Under the pieces are notes generated by a model. The model was not told where the DNA came from, made no database searches, and was given only the letters and a program-made list of their open reading frames with translations. The position numbers were made by a program, and so were the translations under genes. Positions 49,571 through 61,126 of a DNA stretch of 64,000 nucleotides are shown here, piece after piece. Source of the DNA: Sapria himalayana (Eukaryota; Streptophyta; Magnoliopsida; Malpighiales; Rafflesiaceae); NCBI GenBank assembly GCA_029783825.1, contig JAREIK010002419.1, positions 266,690 through 330,689 on the forward strand, given 5' to 3'. The stretch's first letter is position 1. Every line of letters begins with the position of its first letter.

Positions 49571-50199
49571 ACATGAAATAAGAGTGTCAAGATCAAACTT
49601 ATGTCTACGTGGGACTTGAATTTTTGTGTTCATCTCACAACTTTAGAAGCTAACGTGCTATTCTAATAACCACGAGGACCAGCCAAGCCTTTTATATACC
49701 TATAATAGGCTAAAACTCTACCAAAAGTATTTGGGTACACACAAACATATTCATAGATATATAAAAATAGTAATTATAGACATGAACAAACACGATTCTG
49801 AGTTGATAGTCATACAACTTCAAAAAATATCTAAAAGATGGCTAGCAATGATGTTTAGAGAGAGAAAGAGTGCAAAAATAAAATGTTTCAGTAATATTAA
49901 AGATAATAGAAGCTCAACCTCCTTTGATCCAGCTGAGATAAGTATAGATGGGACCCATCCATAGGAAGGACCATAGCAATGTCTTAAGGCTTTGAATCAG
50001 AATTTTTTATGCCTCTCACATCAAATGTCCTACAAAGATTCATGATTAGGTTAATCGGCAAAGCAAAGAACAAAACCAGAATAAAGAAAAATGATACCTC
50101 TAAAAAAATCTCATCTTGTTTAGCTATAGATAGATAAAAATCAAAAATTATTCAGAAATAATTCTGATATAAAATCATCATGATTATTAGTTGGTGCAT

Positions 50200-51170
50200 T
50201 TATGCCAGCCTCTCCTACATAGTTTTGCAGTTGAATCTTGAAATGCTATCTGTTGCATCAATGCCACTAATTGTGACTCCATATATTACATCTGCTGTTG
50301 CATTACATTTTTAATTTCTTTCATCTCATCATTCATTTCTTTAATCTCATCATTCATTTCTTTAATTTATTGCATTTTTTCCTTCGAATGATTAATCTGC
50401 TCATATATCTCTTTTTTTTATTTTCTACATTTCTTCTTTCAAATGAGATATCTGCTCTTCATTCTCTTTCATTTCGGTCTCCATAACTTCAAAACTGTTA
50501 TTTGTTTCCATTACTTGTTGTTCGACCACCTGATCCACCATTGTGTGACAATTGAATTAGAAGCATGTCTGCTACAACAAAATGTCAATCCCTTCAAGAC
50601 AATGCCATACACTCACTACTTCTTATGATCTTCTATGGTCTCCAAATAGATAAGATCAAAGTCAATTAATTGAAGATCCATAGAACCCTCAACATGTTGA
50701 GAAGCAACTATCACACTTTCCTCCTTGAGTTCTTGTGATAAAATAAAAAAATACTATTCTAGATATACATAAAATAAATTTAATAATTTGTATTCTAAAT
50801 AACTTTCAAAATTTACTATAGTATCATAAAATTTCATTAATATAACATATTCTTACAGTAATCATCAGAGACTTTTTGTCAACAAACTAATAATCAGCTT
50901 TTATTACATGCATCTTCCTAAAAATCTCATAAAAATTGTGATTACGACCCAATTCTCCAGCCTATAGCATGTATTTAATAAGTTAAAAAATAATAAATAA
51001 TTTTAACAAAATTAATAAAACCATGTATATATTTGATTTATTTGGACAATTAGGATAACCACTAAATATATAAATGTTTTAAATTTTAAAATTGTATCAA
51101 ATATTGAGCATGCTCAATGCTCGACATTGACCCTCCTGTATTGCAAGACATTTCTGTACTAGTCGTACTA
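50200..51170 (-). pseudogene. Remnant of the CACTA second ORF in CACTA-Z
   Basis: Minus-strand coding pieces match CACTA-W: the coiled-coil end (50200-50640), the segment just upstream (50650-50740), a DGQFVD-like region near 50870-50900, and sequence before it to about 51170. Stops and small indels are frequent. The rest of this ORF and all of TNP2 are deleted; the 5' leader follows immediately. Z thus depended on another element for movement. Confidence 0.75.
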
Positions 51171-51179
51171 ATCTTTAGA

Positions 51180-52353
51180 GATAAAAAAATATTTTTGGCT
51201 CTAAAGATCAGCTCGGATTGGGGGTACTTTAGAGATAAATTTAACTTAATTATTTAGTTCTTATAAATTTCAATAGGGGGAAATATCATTGTATTTATCT
51301 TTAAATATCAATTTATTTTCATTTAAATATTATGAAAAATTAGTAATTTTTTTTTATAATTTAAAATTTTTAAATTTGTTAGTAATTATTTTTTAAAAAA
51401 TTTCTTCTATGCATGATAATATTTTTTATAGTTAAAATAATATTATTATTTATTAGTTTTTTCGTTAATTATTATAATTTATTATACAATAAATTATTTA
51501 ATCTTTTTATTAGTAGAAATTTTAATATATGTTTATTTAGTTTTAAAAATATCTTTAAAAATTTTAAAAATTATAAAATTAATAATTTAATGTTATTGTA
51601 ATCTTTATTAATAGTTATTGTAGTCTTTATTAATAGTAATGTAGTCTTTATTAATATTAAATTTTTTGTATTTATATATTTTTTAAATTATTTGTTTATA
51701 ATAACCTATTTATATAATTATACAAAGAGAATGTGACTTTCAAGGCTCGCTCATTAATAGACCAATGAATACGTATCTTAATATACAAAATTAAATTGAA
51801 AATTAAAATAAATAATATATAAAAAAATTAAATCATTAAAGAATAGTATTGAAAATTATCCTCAGCCCAAATAGTTAGGGAAAAATCCCCAGCTAAATGG
51901 ATATATTTTGTGAAAAATACAATTTAAGGAATAATCACTTGCAATAAAATATAAAAAGTGAAAAAAATAAGATAATTATTTAGCAATAGATTTAGTATCA
52001 ATCTAATTAGATAAGGATATACCATCGCTAATTTCAGTGCTCTTTTTTGTGTAGAAATCTACGAAAAAATTAGCAACAAAATATTTTCAATCAAATATTT
52101 CCATTACTAATCCATCACTAATCTGTTGCAAAATTTTAATTTAATGTAAAATCGAAAATTATTTGTTATTCCCTGGCTAATGCCTCGAAAATCGAACATT
52201 TCCATTACTAATCCATCACTAATCCATTGCAAAATTTTAATTTAATGTAAAATCAAAAATTATTTGTTATTACCTAGCTAATCCCTCGATAATTAGGTAG
52301 GGATTTTATCCCTAGCCAAATTTACCTAGTTAAAGTGATATCTTCTTGTAGTG
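51180..52353 (-). repeat. 5' leader and subterminal region of CACTA-Z
   Basis: AT-rich DNA matching the leaders of Y1 and W (for example the segment near 51725-51775). It ends in TAGCTA-type motifs and the inverted CACTACAAGAAGATATC terminus. A 101-bp tandem duplication lies at 52090-52291 (ATTTCCATTACTAATCCATC at 52097 and 52198). No intact gene. Confidence 0.75.
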
Positions 52354-53610
52354 CATATAGATATATAGATAGATAGACAAATACATAGATAAATAGATAG
52401 ATAGAAAAATAGATATATAGATAGATTGATTGATAGTTAGATAGATAGACATATAGATAGATAGATAGATTGATTGATTGATAGAAAGATTTATAGATAG
52501 ATTGATAGACAGATTGATTGTTGATATATGGATTGATTGATAGAAATATAGATAAACACATAAATAGACATATAGATATACAAATAGATAGAGAGATAGA
52601 CAGACAGATAGATAGACAAATTGAAAGATAGAAAGATAGAAGGATAGATAGACATATTTATAGACAAATAGATAGGTAGATAGATATATAGGTCAATAGA
52701 CAGACAGACAGATAGACAGATATATAAATATATAGATAGATAGAGAAATAGATAAAAAGATAGATATACATATAGATAGACAGAGCGATAGACAAATAGT
52801 TAGACAAAAAGATAAATAGATAATTAAGAAGATATATAAATAGTGAGATAGATAGATAGATAGATAGACAAATTAATATACAGATAGATACACTATAAGA
52901 TAGAAAGATAGACAAATAGATAAACAAATAGATAATTGATAGATAGATAGATAGTTCGATCGATTGATAGATAGAAAAATAGATAAACAAATAGACAAAC
53001 GAATAAATAGACAAATAGATAGAAAGATATATATAAAGATAGATACACAGATAGATAGAATGATAGATAGAATGAAAAATAGATAGATAGATAGACAAAT
53101 AGAAAGATTGATAGACATATAGATAGATAGATATATAAATATAAAGAGTGATAGATAGAGATATAGAATGATAGATAAATCAATAGATAGATAGTTAGAT
53201 AGACAAATAGATAGAAAAATATGTTTATAGATATATAGTTAAATAGAAAGATAGATTGATAGAAAAATTTATTGACAGATTGATAGAAACATAGATAGAC
53301 AAATTGATAAATAGATAAGTAGATAGATAGATAGACAAATAGATAGATAGACAAATAGATAGATAGATTGATAGATAGATTAATAAATAGATTTATACAT
53401 AGATTGATAATTAGATTTACAGAAAGATTGTTAGAAATATAGATAGATAGTCAGATATATAAACAGAAACATAGATAGATAGATAAATAGATAGACAGGT
53501 AGATAAATAGATAGATAGATAGATAAATAGATAGGTAGATAGATAGATAGACAAATAAATAGATAGATAGATATACAGATAGATAGACAAATAAATAGAC
53601 ATATAGAAAT

Positions 53611-53659
<49 letters not shown>

Positions 53660-54629
53660 TAGAAAAAGAGAAAACTAGATAGATAGATAGATAGGTAGAT
53701 AAATAGAAAGTCATAATGATAGACATATAGAACAATATATTGATAGATAGATCGATATGTAGATAGATAGATAAATAGACATACAGACAGATTGAAAGAT
53801 AGATAGATATAAAGATAGATAGATAGAAAAATAGATAGATATATAGATAGAAAGATAGAGAAATACATATACAAATTGACAGACAGATAACAAACAAACA
53901 AATAGATAGATAGATTGAAGTGATAGATAGATAGACAGATTGATTGATTGATTGACAGATAAATAGACAGACAGATAGAATGATTGATTGATAGATAGAT
54001 ATACAAATTGTTTGATAGAGAGATATATATAAAGATTAACATATTGATAGATATATATACTGATAGATAATAAGATAAATAAAGAAATAAATAGATGGAT
54101 ATATAGATTGATTATTAATAGATTAATAGATAGATTAATAGAGAGATTGATAGATAGATAGATAAATAGATAAAGAGATAAAAAGATAGATTGATAGATT
54201 GATTGATTGGTAGACAAATTGATTGATTGATTAATAGATAGATTAATAAAGAGTTTGATAGTTAGATTGATAGAGAGATTTATAAACATATTGATAGAAT
54301 GATAGAATGAATGTTAGATAGAGGAAAAGATAGACAAATAGAAAAACATATAGATAGATAGATAGATATAAATATAGATAAATAGATAATTAGATAGTTA
54401 GATAGATTATTAGACAGAGAGATAAAAATATATATAGATAGATAGATGGACATATAAATAGATAGATAGATAAATAGATAGATAGATAAATAGATAGATA
54501 GATTAATTTATTGACAGTTAGATTGATTTATTGATTGACTGATAGATAAATAGATTGATTGATAGAAAAATAGATAGACAGATAAATAGACAAAAATAGA
54601 TAGATAAATAAATAGATTGATTGATTGAC

Positions 54630-54664
<35 letters not shown>

Positions 54665-56156
54665 TTGATAGATAGATTGACAAAGAGATTGAAAGAAAGA
54701 TAGATACACAGATAGATTGTTAGATATATAGATAGAAAGAAAGAAAGATAGATAGATACATAATTAGATAGACAGATAGATAAATAGATAGATAGACAGA
54801 TAAATAGACATATATATATATATATATATATAGAAAGAAAGACAGATAGACAAGTAGATAGATAGATATGTTGATAAAAAGATAGATATATATACAGATA
54901 GAAATTTTGATAGAGAGATTAATATATAGATTGATTTAAAGATTAATAGATAGATAGATAGATTGATAGATAGATTAATAAATAGATTGATACATAGATT
55001 GTTAATTAGATTTAGAGAAAGATTGTTAGAAATATAGATAGATAGATAGTCAGATAGATAGACAGAAACATAGATAGATAAATAAATAGATAGATAGGTA
55101 GATAAATAGATAGATAGATATATAAATAGATAGGTAGATAGATAGATAGACAAATAAATAGATAGATAGATAGATATACAGATAGATAGACAAATAGATA
55201 GACATATAGATATATATATATATATAGATACAGAGAAAGAGAGAAAACTAGATAGATATATAGATAGGTAGATAAATAGAAAGTCATAATGATAGACATA
55301 TAGATCAATATATTGATAGATAGATCGATATGTAGATATATAGATAAATATACATACAGATAGATTGAAAGATAGATAGATATAACGATAGATAGATAGA
55401 CAAATAGATAGATATATAGAGAGAAAGATAGAGAAATACATATACAAATTGACAGACAGATAACAAACAAACAGATAGATAGATAGATTTAAGTGATAGA
55501 TAGATAGACAGATTGATTGATAGATAAATAGACAGCCAGATAGAATGATTGATTGATTGATAGACAAATAGATAGATATACAGATTGATTGATAGAGAGA
55601 TATATATAAAGACTAACATATTGATAGATATATATACTGATAGATAATAAGATAAATAAAGAAATAAATAGATGGGTATATAGATTGATTATTAATAGAT
55701 TAATAGATAGATTAATAGAGAGATTGATAGATAGATAGATAAATAGATAGAGAGATAATAAGATAGATAGATAGATTGATTGGTAGACAGATTGATTGAT
55801 TGATTAATAGATAGATTAATAAAGAGTTTGATAGTTAGATTGATAGAGAGATTTATAGAATGAAAGTTAGATAGAGGAAAAGATAGACAAATAGAAAAAC
55901 ATATAGATAGATAGATAGATATAAATATAGATAAATAGATAGTTAGATAGTTAGATAGATTATTAGACAGAGAGATAAATATATATATATATATAGATAG
56001 ATATATGGACATAAAAATAGATAGATAGATTATTTGACAGTTAGATTGATTTATTGATTGACTGATAGATAAAAAGATTAATTGATAAAGAAATAGATAG
56101 ACAGATAAATAGACAAAAATAGATAGATAAATAGATAGATTGATAGATTGATAGAT

Positions 56157-56225
<69 letters not shown>

Positions 56226-57144
56226 TAGATATATAGATTGATAGACAAATTGACAAAGAGATAGAAAAAAAGATAGATATATAGATATATTGTTAGATAT
56301 ATAGATAGAAAAAAAGATAGATAGATAGATAATTAGATAGACAGATAGATAAATAGATAGATAAATAGATAGATAGACAGATAAATAGACATATATATAT
56401 ATATAGAAAGACAGATAGATAGATAGATAGATATATTGATAAAAAGATAGATAGATATTCAGATAGAAATTTTGATAGAAAGATTAATATATAGATTGAT
56501 TTAAATATTGATAGACAGATTGATTGATTGATTGATAGATTTATAGATAGATTGATAGATAGATAGATTTATAGATAGATTAAAAAACAAAAAGATAGAA
56601 AGATAGATAAATAGATATATAGATAGAGTGTTATACACATTTCTAGACAAATAGATAAAGATATATATAGATATATAGATAGAAGAATAAATAGATAGAT
56701 AGAAAGATAGATAGATAGACAATTAGATAGATAGATAGATAGATACAAAGATAGTTAAATAAATAGATTAATAGACTGATAGATAGATAGATAGATAAAC
56801 ATATATATAGATAAAAAGATAGACAGATATATAGACAAATAGATTGATAGATAAATAAATAAATATATTGATAAATAGACAAATAAATAGTTAGATAGAA
56901 AGATATGTAAATAGATAGATAGATAGATAAACAAATAAATAGACAAATAGAGATGATATATAGATAGAAAGATAGATACATAGATACATAGATACATAGA
57001 TAGATTGATAGACAAATTTATAGACAAATAGTTAGAAAGGTAGATAGGTAGATAGATAAATAGAAAGATAGATAGATAGATAGATGTACATATAGATATA
57101 TAAAAATATCGATAGATAGAAAGACACATAGATAGATAGATGTA
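52354..57144 (-). repeat. Degenerate (GATA)n array A4
   Basis: GATA-polarity tetranucleotide array directly beyond the CACTA-Z terminus. It has (TA)n tracts (about 53611-53640 joined to (AC)n 53641-53660; 54633-54660; 56161-56221). Much of it consists of a duplicated block of about 1.58 kb. The minus-strand frames are Ser-Ile-Tyr-Leu artefacts. Confidence 0.95.
53390..56540 (-). repeat. Segmental tandem duplication of about 1.58 kb inside A4
   Basis: Copies at about 53390-54960 and 54985-56540 share aligned irregular landmarks. GATTGTTAGAAATATAG is at 53426 and 55021 (offset 1595), AGATAACAAACAAACA at 53885 and 55458 (1573), and TTGATAGATATATATACTGA at 54044 and 55621 (1577). Similarity is far higher than between other parts of the arrays, so this exchange is recent. 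Confidence 0.9.
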
Positions 57145-57610
57145 TCTAAAATACTATCTACATTTCTACCTATCTATCTACCTATCTTTCTATCTATCTA
57201 TTTATCTATCTGTCTATATATCTTTCTTTCTATTAATATATTATCTAAATTGTTGTATAACACTCTACCTATCTATCTGTATATCTCTCTAATTATATAT
57301 ATGTTTATCTATCTAGTTGTCTATCTAATATGTATATATATATATTTCTATCTATTCGCCTATTTGTAGGGCATTCTACATGTCTATCTATTTATATATC
57401 TATCTATGTATATATCTATATATCTTTTTATCTAATTATATATCTATCTATATCTACTAACTATCTATCTTTATTTATTTATTTCTTTCTTTCTTTAATT
57501 CTATCTATATTTCTATCTATCTATCGACCTATATATCTATTTATCTATCAATTTGTCTATCTATATATTTATCTATCTATCTAACTATTTATCTGCCTAT
57601 CTATCTATCT
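57145..57610 (+). repeat. Short (TCTA)n block A5 in opposite polarity to A4
   Basis: At about 57140 the plus strand switches abruptly from GATA to TCTA. The block holds GTATAACACTCTACCTATC (57250), the inverse of a motif in A4 at about 56620-56640 (GATAGAGTGTTATAC). That supports an inverted duplication or inversion breakpoint. It ends where the LINE tail begins. Confidence 0.85.
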
Positions 57611-60600
57611 TTTTTTAAAAAAAGATATTATTTATTAATTATAACCCTCTCTTTTGGCGGAGGAATACCATTTGTACAATCTACGTCTACCCCTTTCCCT
57701 TTTACGCCCATTCTTAATAACTAAAAATAAAAGACTTTCCTACAATTCTATATCCAATAATCTGTTTTCCTATACTTTTAGATAGATCTTTTCCTTTTCT
57801 TGAATATAACCTCTTTTATCCTTCTTTGTTATCATTTGTGTGGAACGTGATAGATATCCTTGAATGCACAATCTTCTTGCCATATTTCTATCTTTAGTAT
57901 CATATTTGTTTCAATCTTGTGGCAACTTGGAATTTTTTGCATACAACCAGAAATTCTTTATGTTATTGCACCCAATTCCCTCCTTTCCTTTATGTTTTAA
58001 AACATCATAGTTCAAGAGGTTTCCCTTCTTATCGTTTCTGGTGTCTTTTCCATCGTTCTTGTAATCTCTTTTCTTTTGTATCTTTATCTATTTCTAGACT
58101 TAATCTTGATGTGATATTACAGCATACCGTTAAATCCAGCCGTGTATCCTTTGTTCTTCTTCCATGTCACTTTGAGACAGACTTCTTTACTAACTTGTAG
58201 ACTTACATACATAATATAGACATCAAATAAAAAGCCCTTTATAACACATACTTTAACACATACCACCTTTGACTCATTTAATTCTTAAAACAGGCATAAA
58301 AAGCCCTTTATAACACAGACTTCCAGACCAATCAAGCAAAACTGAAATATATAGACTCCCATGACATAAACAGCTAAATCAATATGCATAACCATATTGT
58401 CCAGCTTTGCTCTGTTCTCTTTCTTATATTTGCAAAAAAGATAGCCTACATTCCTAACATTTATATTCTTGTCCCTAATCTGTCCCATTTTATAGAATAA
58501 TTTTATTACCATATCACCTTCTTAACCATTCGGTGTAAGTGGGAATTTCCCCTCAAGGCCGGGTAAATTCTTTAACAAGCTGTATCATTATCTAAAATGG
58601 TTAGAAATACAAAAGCAAGCAAAGTAAAGGTGAAAATAAATCTCAATGGATTTCTATAATCCTCCTAATGTAATTAGTTTCTTTACTATCTAAATTTATT
58701 ATACCATTATATTTTTTCGGTAAAAAACCTTCCTTAAATTCTTGATCACCTATCTTTTTACCCTCTTTGGCTAAACCGTCAACTAATGCATTTGCTTCTC
58801 TAAAAATATGTTTTATGTTATAGTCTAATGATTTTAATTCCTACTGTATTTCTTCTATTTCCTCATCGTATCTCCATGTTGAATCTTTTCTATTAATTAA
58901 GTTAACTAGTATTTTTGAATCTATTTGAATATCTATATTTTTAATGTTTAATTTTTTGCATAATATAATACCTTCTCTTAATGCTAAGATCTCAGAATGA
59001 AGAGCTGATGAAGCTGAAATCTTTCTAGTAAAAGCTAATATTAGCTTTCCTTCCAAGTCTCTGATTGCTCCTCCTCCTCCCGCTGCTTCTATGTCTCTAT
59101 CAAAACTACCATCTGTGTTTATTGCTAATCTTCCTTTCGGTGGTTTTTCCCATTTTATACCCATGAATTTAAATAGTTTTGGTTGTTTCTTTTTTAGCTT
59201 ACAGTGATTTATAATGTCTCTATCTAAGCTCTTATCCTGTGAATCTATAGGATGAATTTCTGAAATTTTCCGTGTTTCTTCCTTTATCTCCTTCCAGATT
59301 TCCTCTATAATCATATTTCTACCTTCAAATCTACTGTAGTTTCTAGCCTTCCAAATGCACCAGATAGCTATTAGCGGGACATTATTTTTAATCCATTTCT
59401 GAGCAGGACTTGACACTTTTTATTTAAGCCAATTTTGAAGTCTGCCTTTTAGGTCACTATGTTCATATTTTATATGTAATTCTATTCCTAATTTCTTCCA
59501 TATTTCAGCTGCAACTTTACCTTTTGAAAATAGGTGATCTAGTGTTTCTATCTCAGATGCACAACACTCACATCTAGATACTAGTTGAACACCTTTATTT
59601 TTTATATTTGTATATGTTGGAATTTTGTTGGACAAGACGTTCCACATAAAAGTTTTAATTTTTTGTGGATTGTCATTTTTCCAAGCCCATTTAAATAATA
59701 TATGTTCTACTTGCTTAGTTCTAATTAAGTTTTTAACTGATTTAAGTGAAAAAATTCCATCTTGTGTTAATGTCCATTTCCATCCTTTATTAGTGAGTTT
59801 AGAGTGGTTATCAACTATCTCTCTTTGTTTGAGCATTTGTGTCCAGACCTGTGTGGTTTTACTTTTGTTAATTTTTTCATTGTTAGAATCATCTTTTAAA
59901 CAATACTTTGCTCTCATAAATTTAGACCATAATGTATTATTTTCTTTTAGTCTCCACCATCTCCTACTAGCCCATGCTTTAGCTAAGTCTGCTAGATTAA
60001 CAAAGCCCAAACCAGCCTCTTGGACGGGAAAGCATAAATCTCTCCATTTTTTCCAGTGTAGCTTATATTTACCTTCTTTTTTCCCCATAAAAAGTTAGCT
60101 AATTCTCTTTCTATATTTTTCATCAGCTTACAAGAGGGTTTGATAATCATAATATTATGCATTAACATGCTTTCTAAGACATGTTTTATTAATGTGATTC
60201 TTCCCCCTAAACTTAAAAATTCCTCCTACCATCCCGATATTTTCTTTTTCAGTTTATTTACTAAAAATTCTAGATATTCGTTCTTAAATTTGCCTTCATA
60301 TACCAGGCAGCCCAAGTAGATATTTCATTTTTTTTGTGTGAAAAACTAGTAAGTTTTTTAATTCTATGTGTTAATGCCAAAGGGGATTTATAAATATCAT
60401 ATATTGACATTTTCTTTTATTCAATTTTTGACCAGTTTCATCTTCCAAACATTTTAATAAGCTCATTAGATTTTGTAATGATCTACTACTACCATTAGTA
60501 AAAATTATTACATCATCTGCATATGCTAGACAACTCACAAGTGGAGTGTTTTTTGGTTGTCTGAATGAACCTATCAATCCTTTCTCCATTTTATCTTTAA

Positions 60601-61126
60601 TGTTAACTATTAATATTTCTAAGTATAAATTGAATAAAGATGGAGAGAGTGGATCTCCTTGTCTTAGACCTCTAATTGGTTTTAATTCCTCTCCAACTTT
60701 TCCATTCGTTATTATTCTGGCCCAGGTGTTAGATATGCACCTGTAAATCAGATCTATCCATGTTTCAGAAAAACCCATATTTCTCATAATAAAGCAGAGT
60801 GTGTTCCATTAAACTCTATCAAAGACTTTAGCTAAATCTAATTTTATTATAACATTTTGTCCTCTTGTTTTTGTTCCTATTTCTCTACACATTTCTTTGG
60901 CCAAACATATATTTTCCATAATTAATCTATTTTTCATAATGTCGGTTTGTTCTATTGAAATAATTTTAGGCAGTATATAGGCTAATCTATTTTGTAATAT
61001 TTTTGCTAGAATTTTATATATTGAATTACATAGGCTGATAGGTCTGAAATCCTCCCTCGTTTGTGGGTTTTCTATTTTTGGAATAAGAACTATGTGAAAA
61101 CTTCCCCACTTTTTCCCTATTTCAGT
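57611..61126 (-). mobile_element. L1-like LINE, 3' half, inserted next to the array
   Basis: On the minus strand it contains the reverse transcriptase from just before the FHIVLIPKI block to its end, a zf-RVT region, an RNase H domain, about 1 kb of 3' UTR, and a short terminal A-run (seen as TTTTTTT at 57611-57617) abutting the TCTA array. The 5' part lies beyond the hAT inserted at 61127. Its target duplication cannot be seen. Within the 3' UTR the motif AAAAAGCCCTTTATAACACA occurs twice, about 69 bases apart (58230, 58298). Confidence 0.88.
58650..61126 (-). pseudogene. LINE ORF2 (reverse transcriptase, zf-RVT, RNase H), decayed
   Basis: Reverse-transcriptase motifs in order: FRPISLCNSIYKILAKIL, KLDLAKVFDRV (motif A Asp), IRGLRQGDPLSPSLF, and CLAYADDVIIF (catalytic YADD) at about 60500-60530. 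The zf-RVT region (59420-60088) has WKWTLTQDGIFSLKSV and CECCASEIETLDHLF with its Cys/His pattern. The RNase H domain (58650-59200) has INTDGSF, ALHSEILALREG, IDIQIDSK and, after a stop, FREANALVDGLAKEG. A C-terminal RNase H is characteristic of plant L1-type LINEs. Stops at the FDRV and NPLWH positions and in the RNase H domain, plus frameshifts between 60090 and 60370, abolish function. Confidence 0.9.

Larger units (their letters stand above)
39418..52353 (-). mobile_element. CACTA-Z: both termini present, TNP2 deleted, carries nested elements
   Basis: The left terminus is CACTAAAAGAAAAATCCC and the right terminus is the reverse complement of CACTACAAGAAGATATC (52337-52353). The right side is the 5' end: it matches the starts of Y1 and W. 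Both flanks are GATA arrays of equal polarity, so Z inserted into an array. The flanking trinucleotides are GAT and CAT, a possible 3-bp duplication with one change. TNP2 is gone; only part of the second ORF remains (50200-51170). The extra length comes from a hAT (39525-43006), a complete SmF pseudogene copy and a Pack-MULE-like element. Confidence 0.85.

Noticed and set aside
37122..57129. Matching minus-strand Ser-Ile-Tyr-Leu frames
   Set aside because: Same artefact, on the other strand of the GATA-polarity arrays.
52354..57144. Regularly spaced repeats suggesting a CRISPR array
   Set aside because: Units are 4 bases with no unique spacers, and the context is plant transposons.
57919..58512. 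Small frames on both strands left of the LINE RNase H domain
   Set aside because: They lie in the LINE 3' untranslated region and match no family.
59625..60098. 157-codon plus-strand frame
   Set aside because: Antisense shadow of the LINE zf-RVT region.
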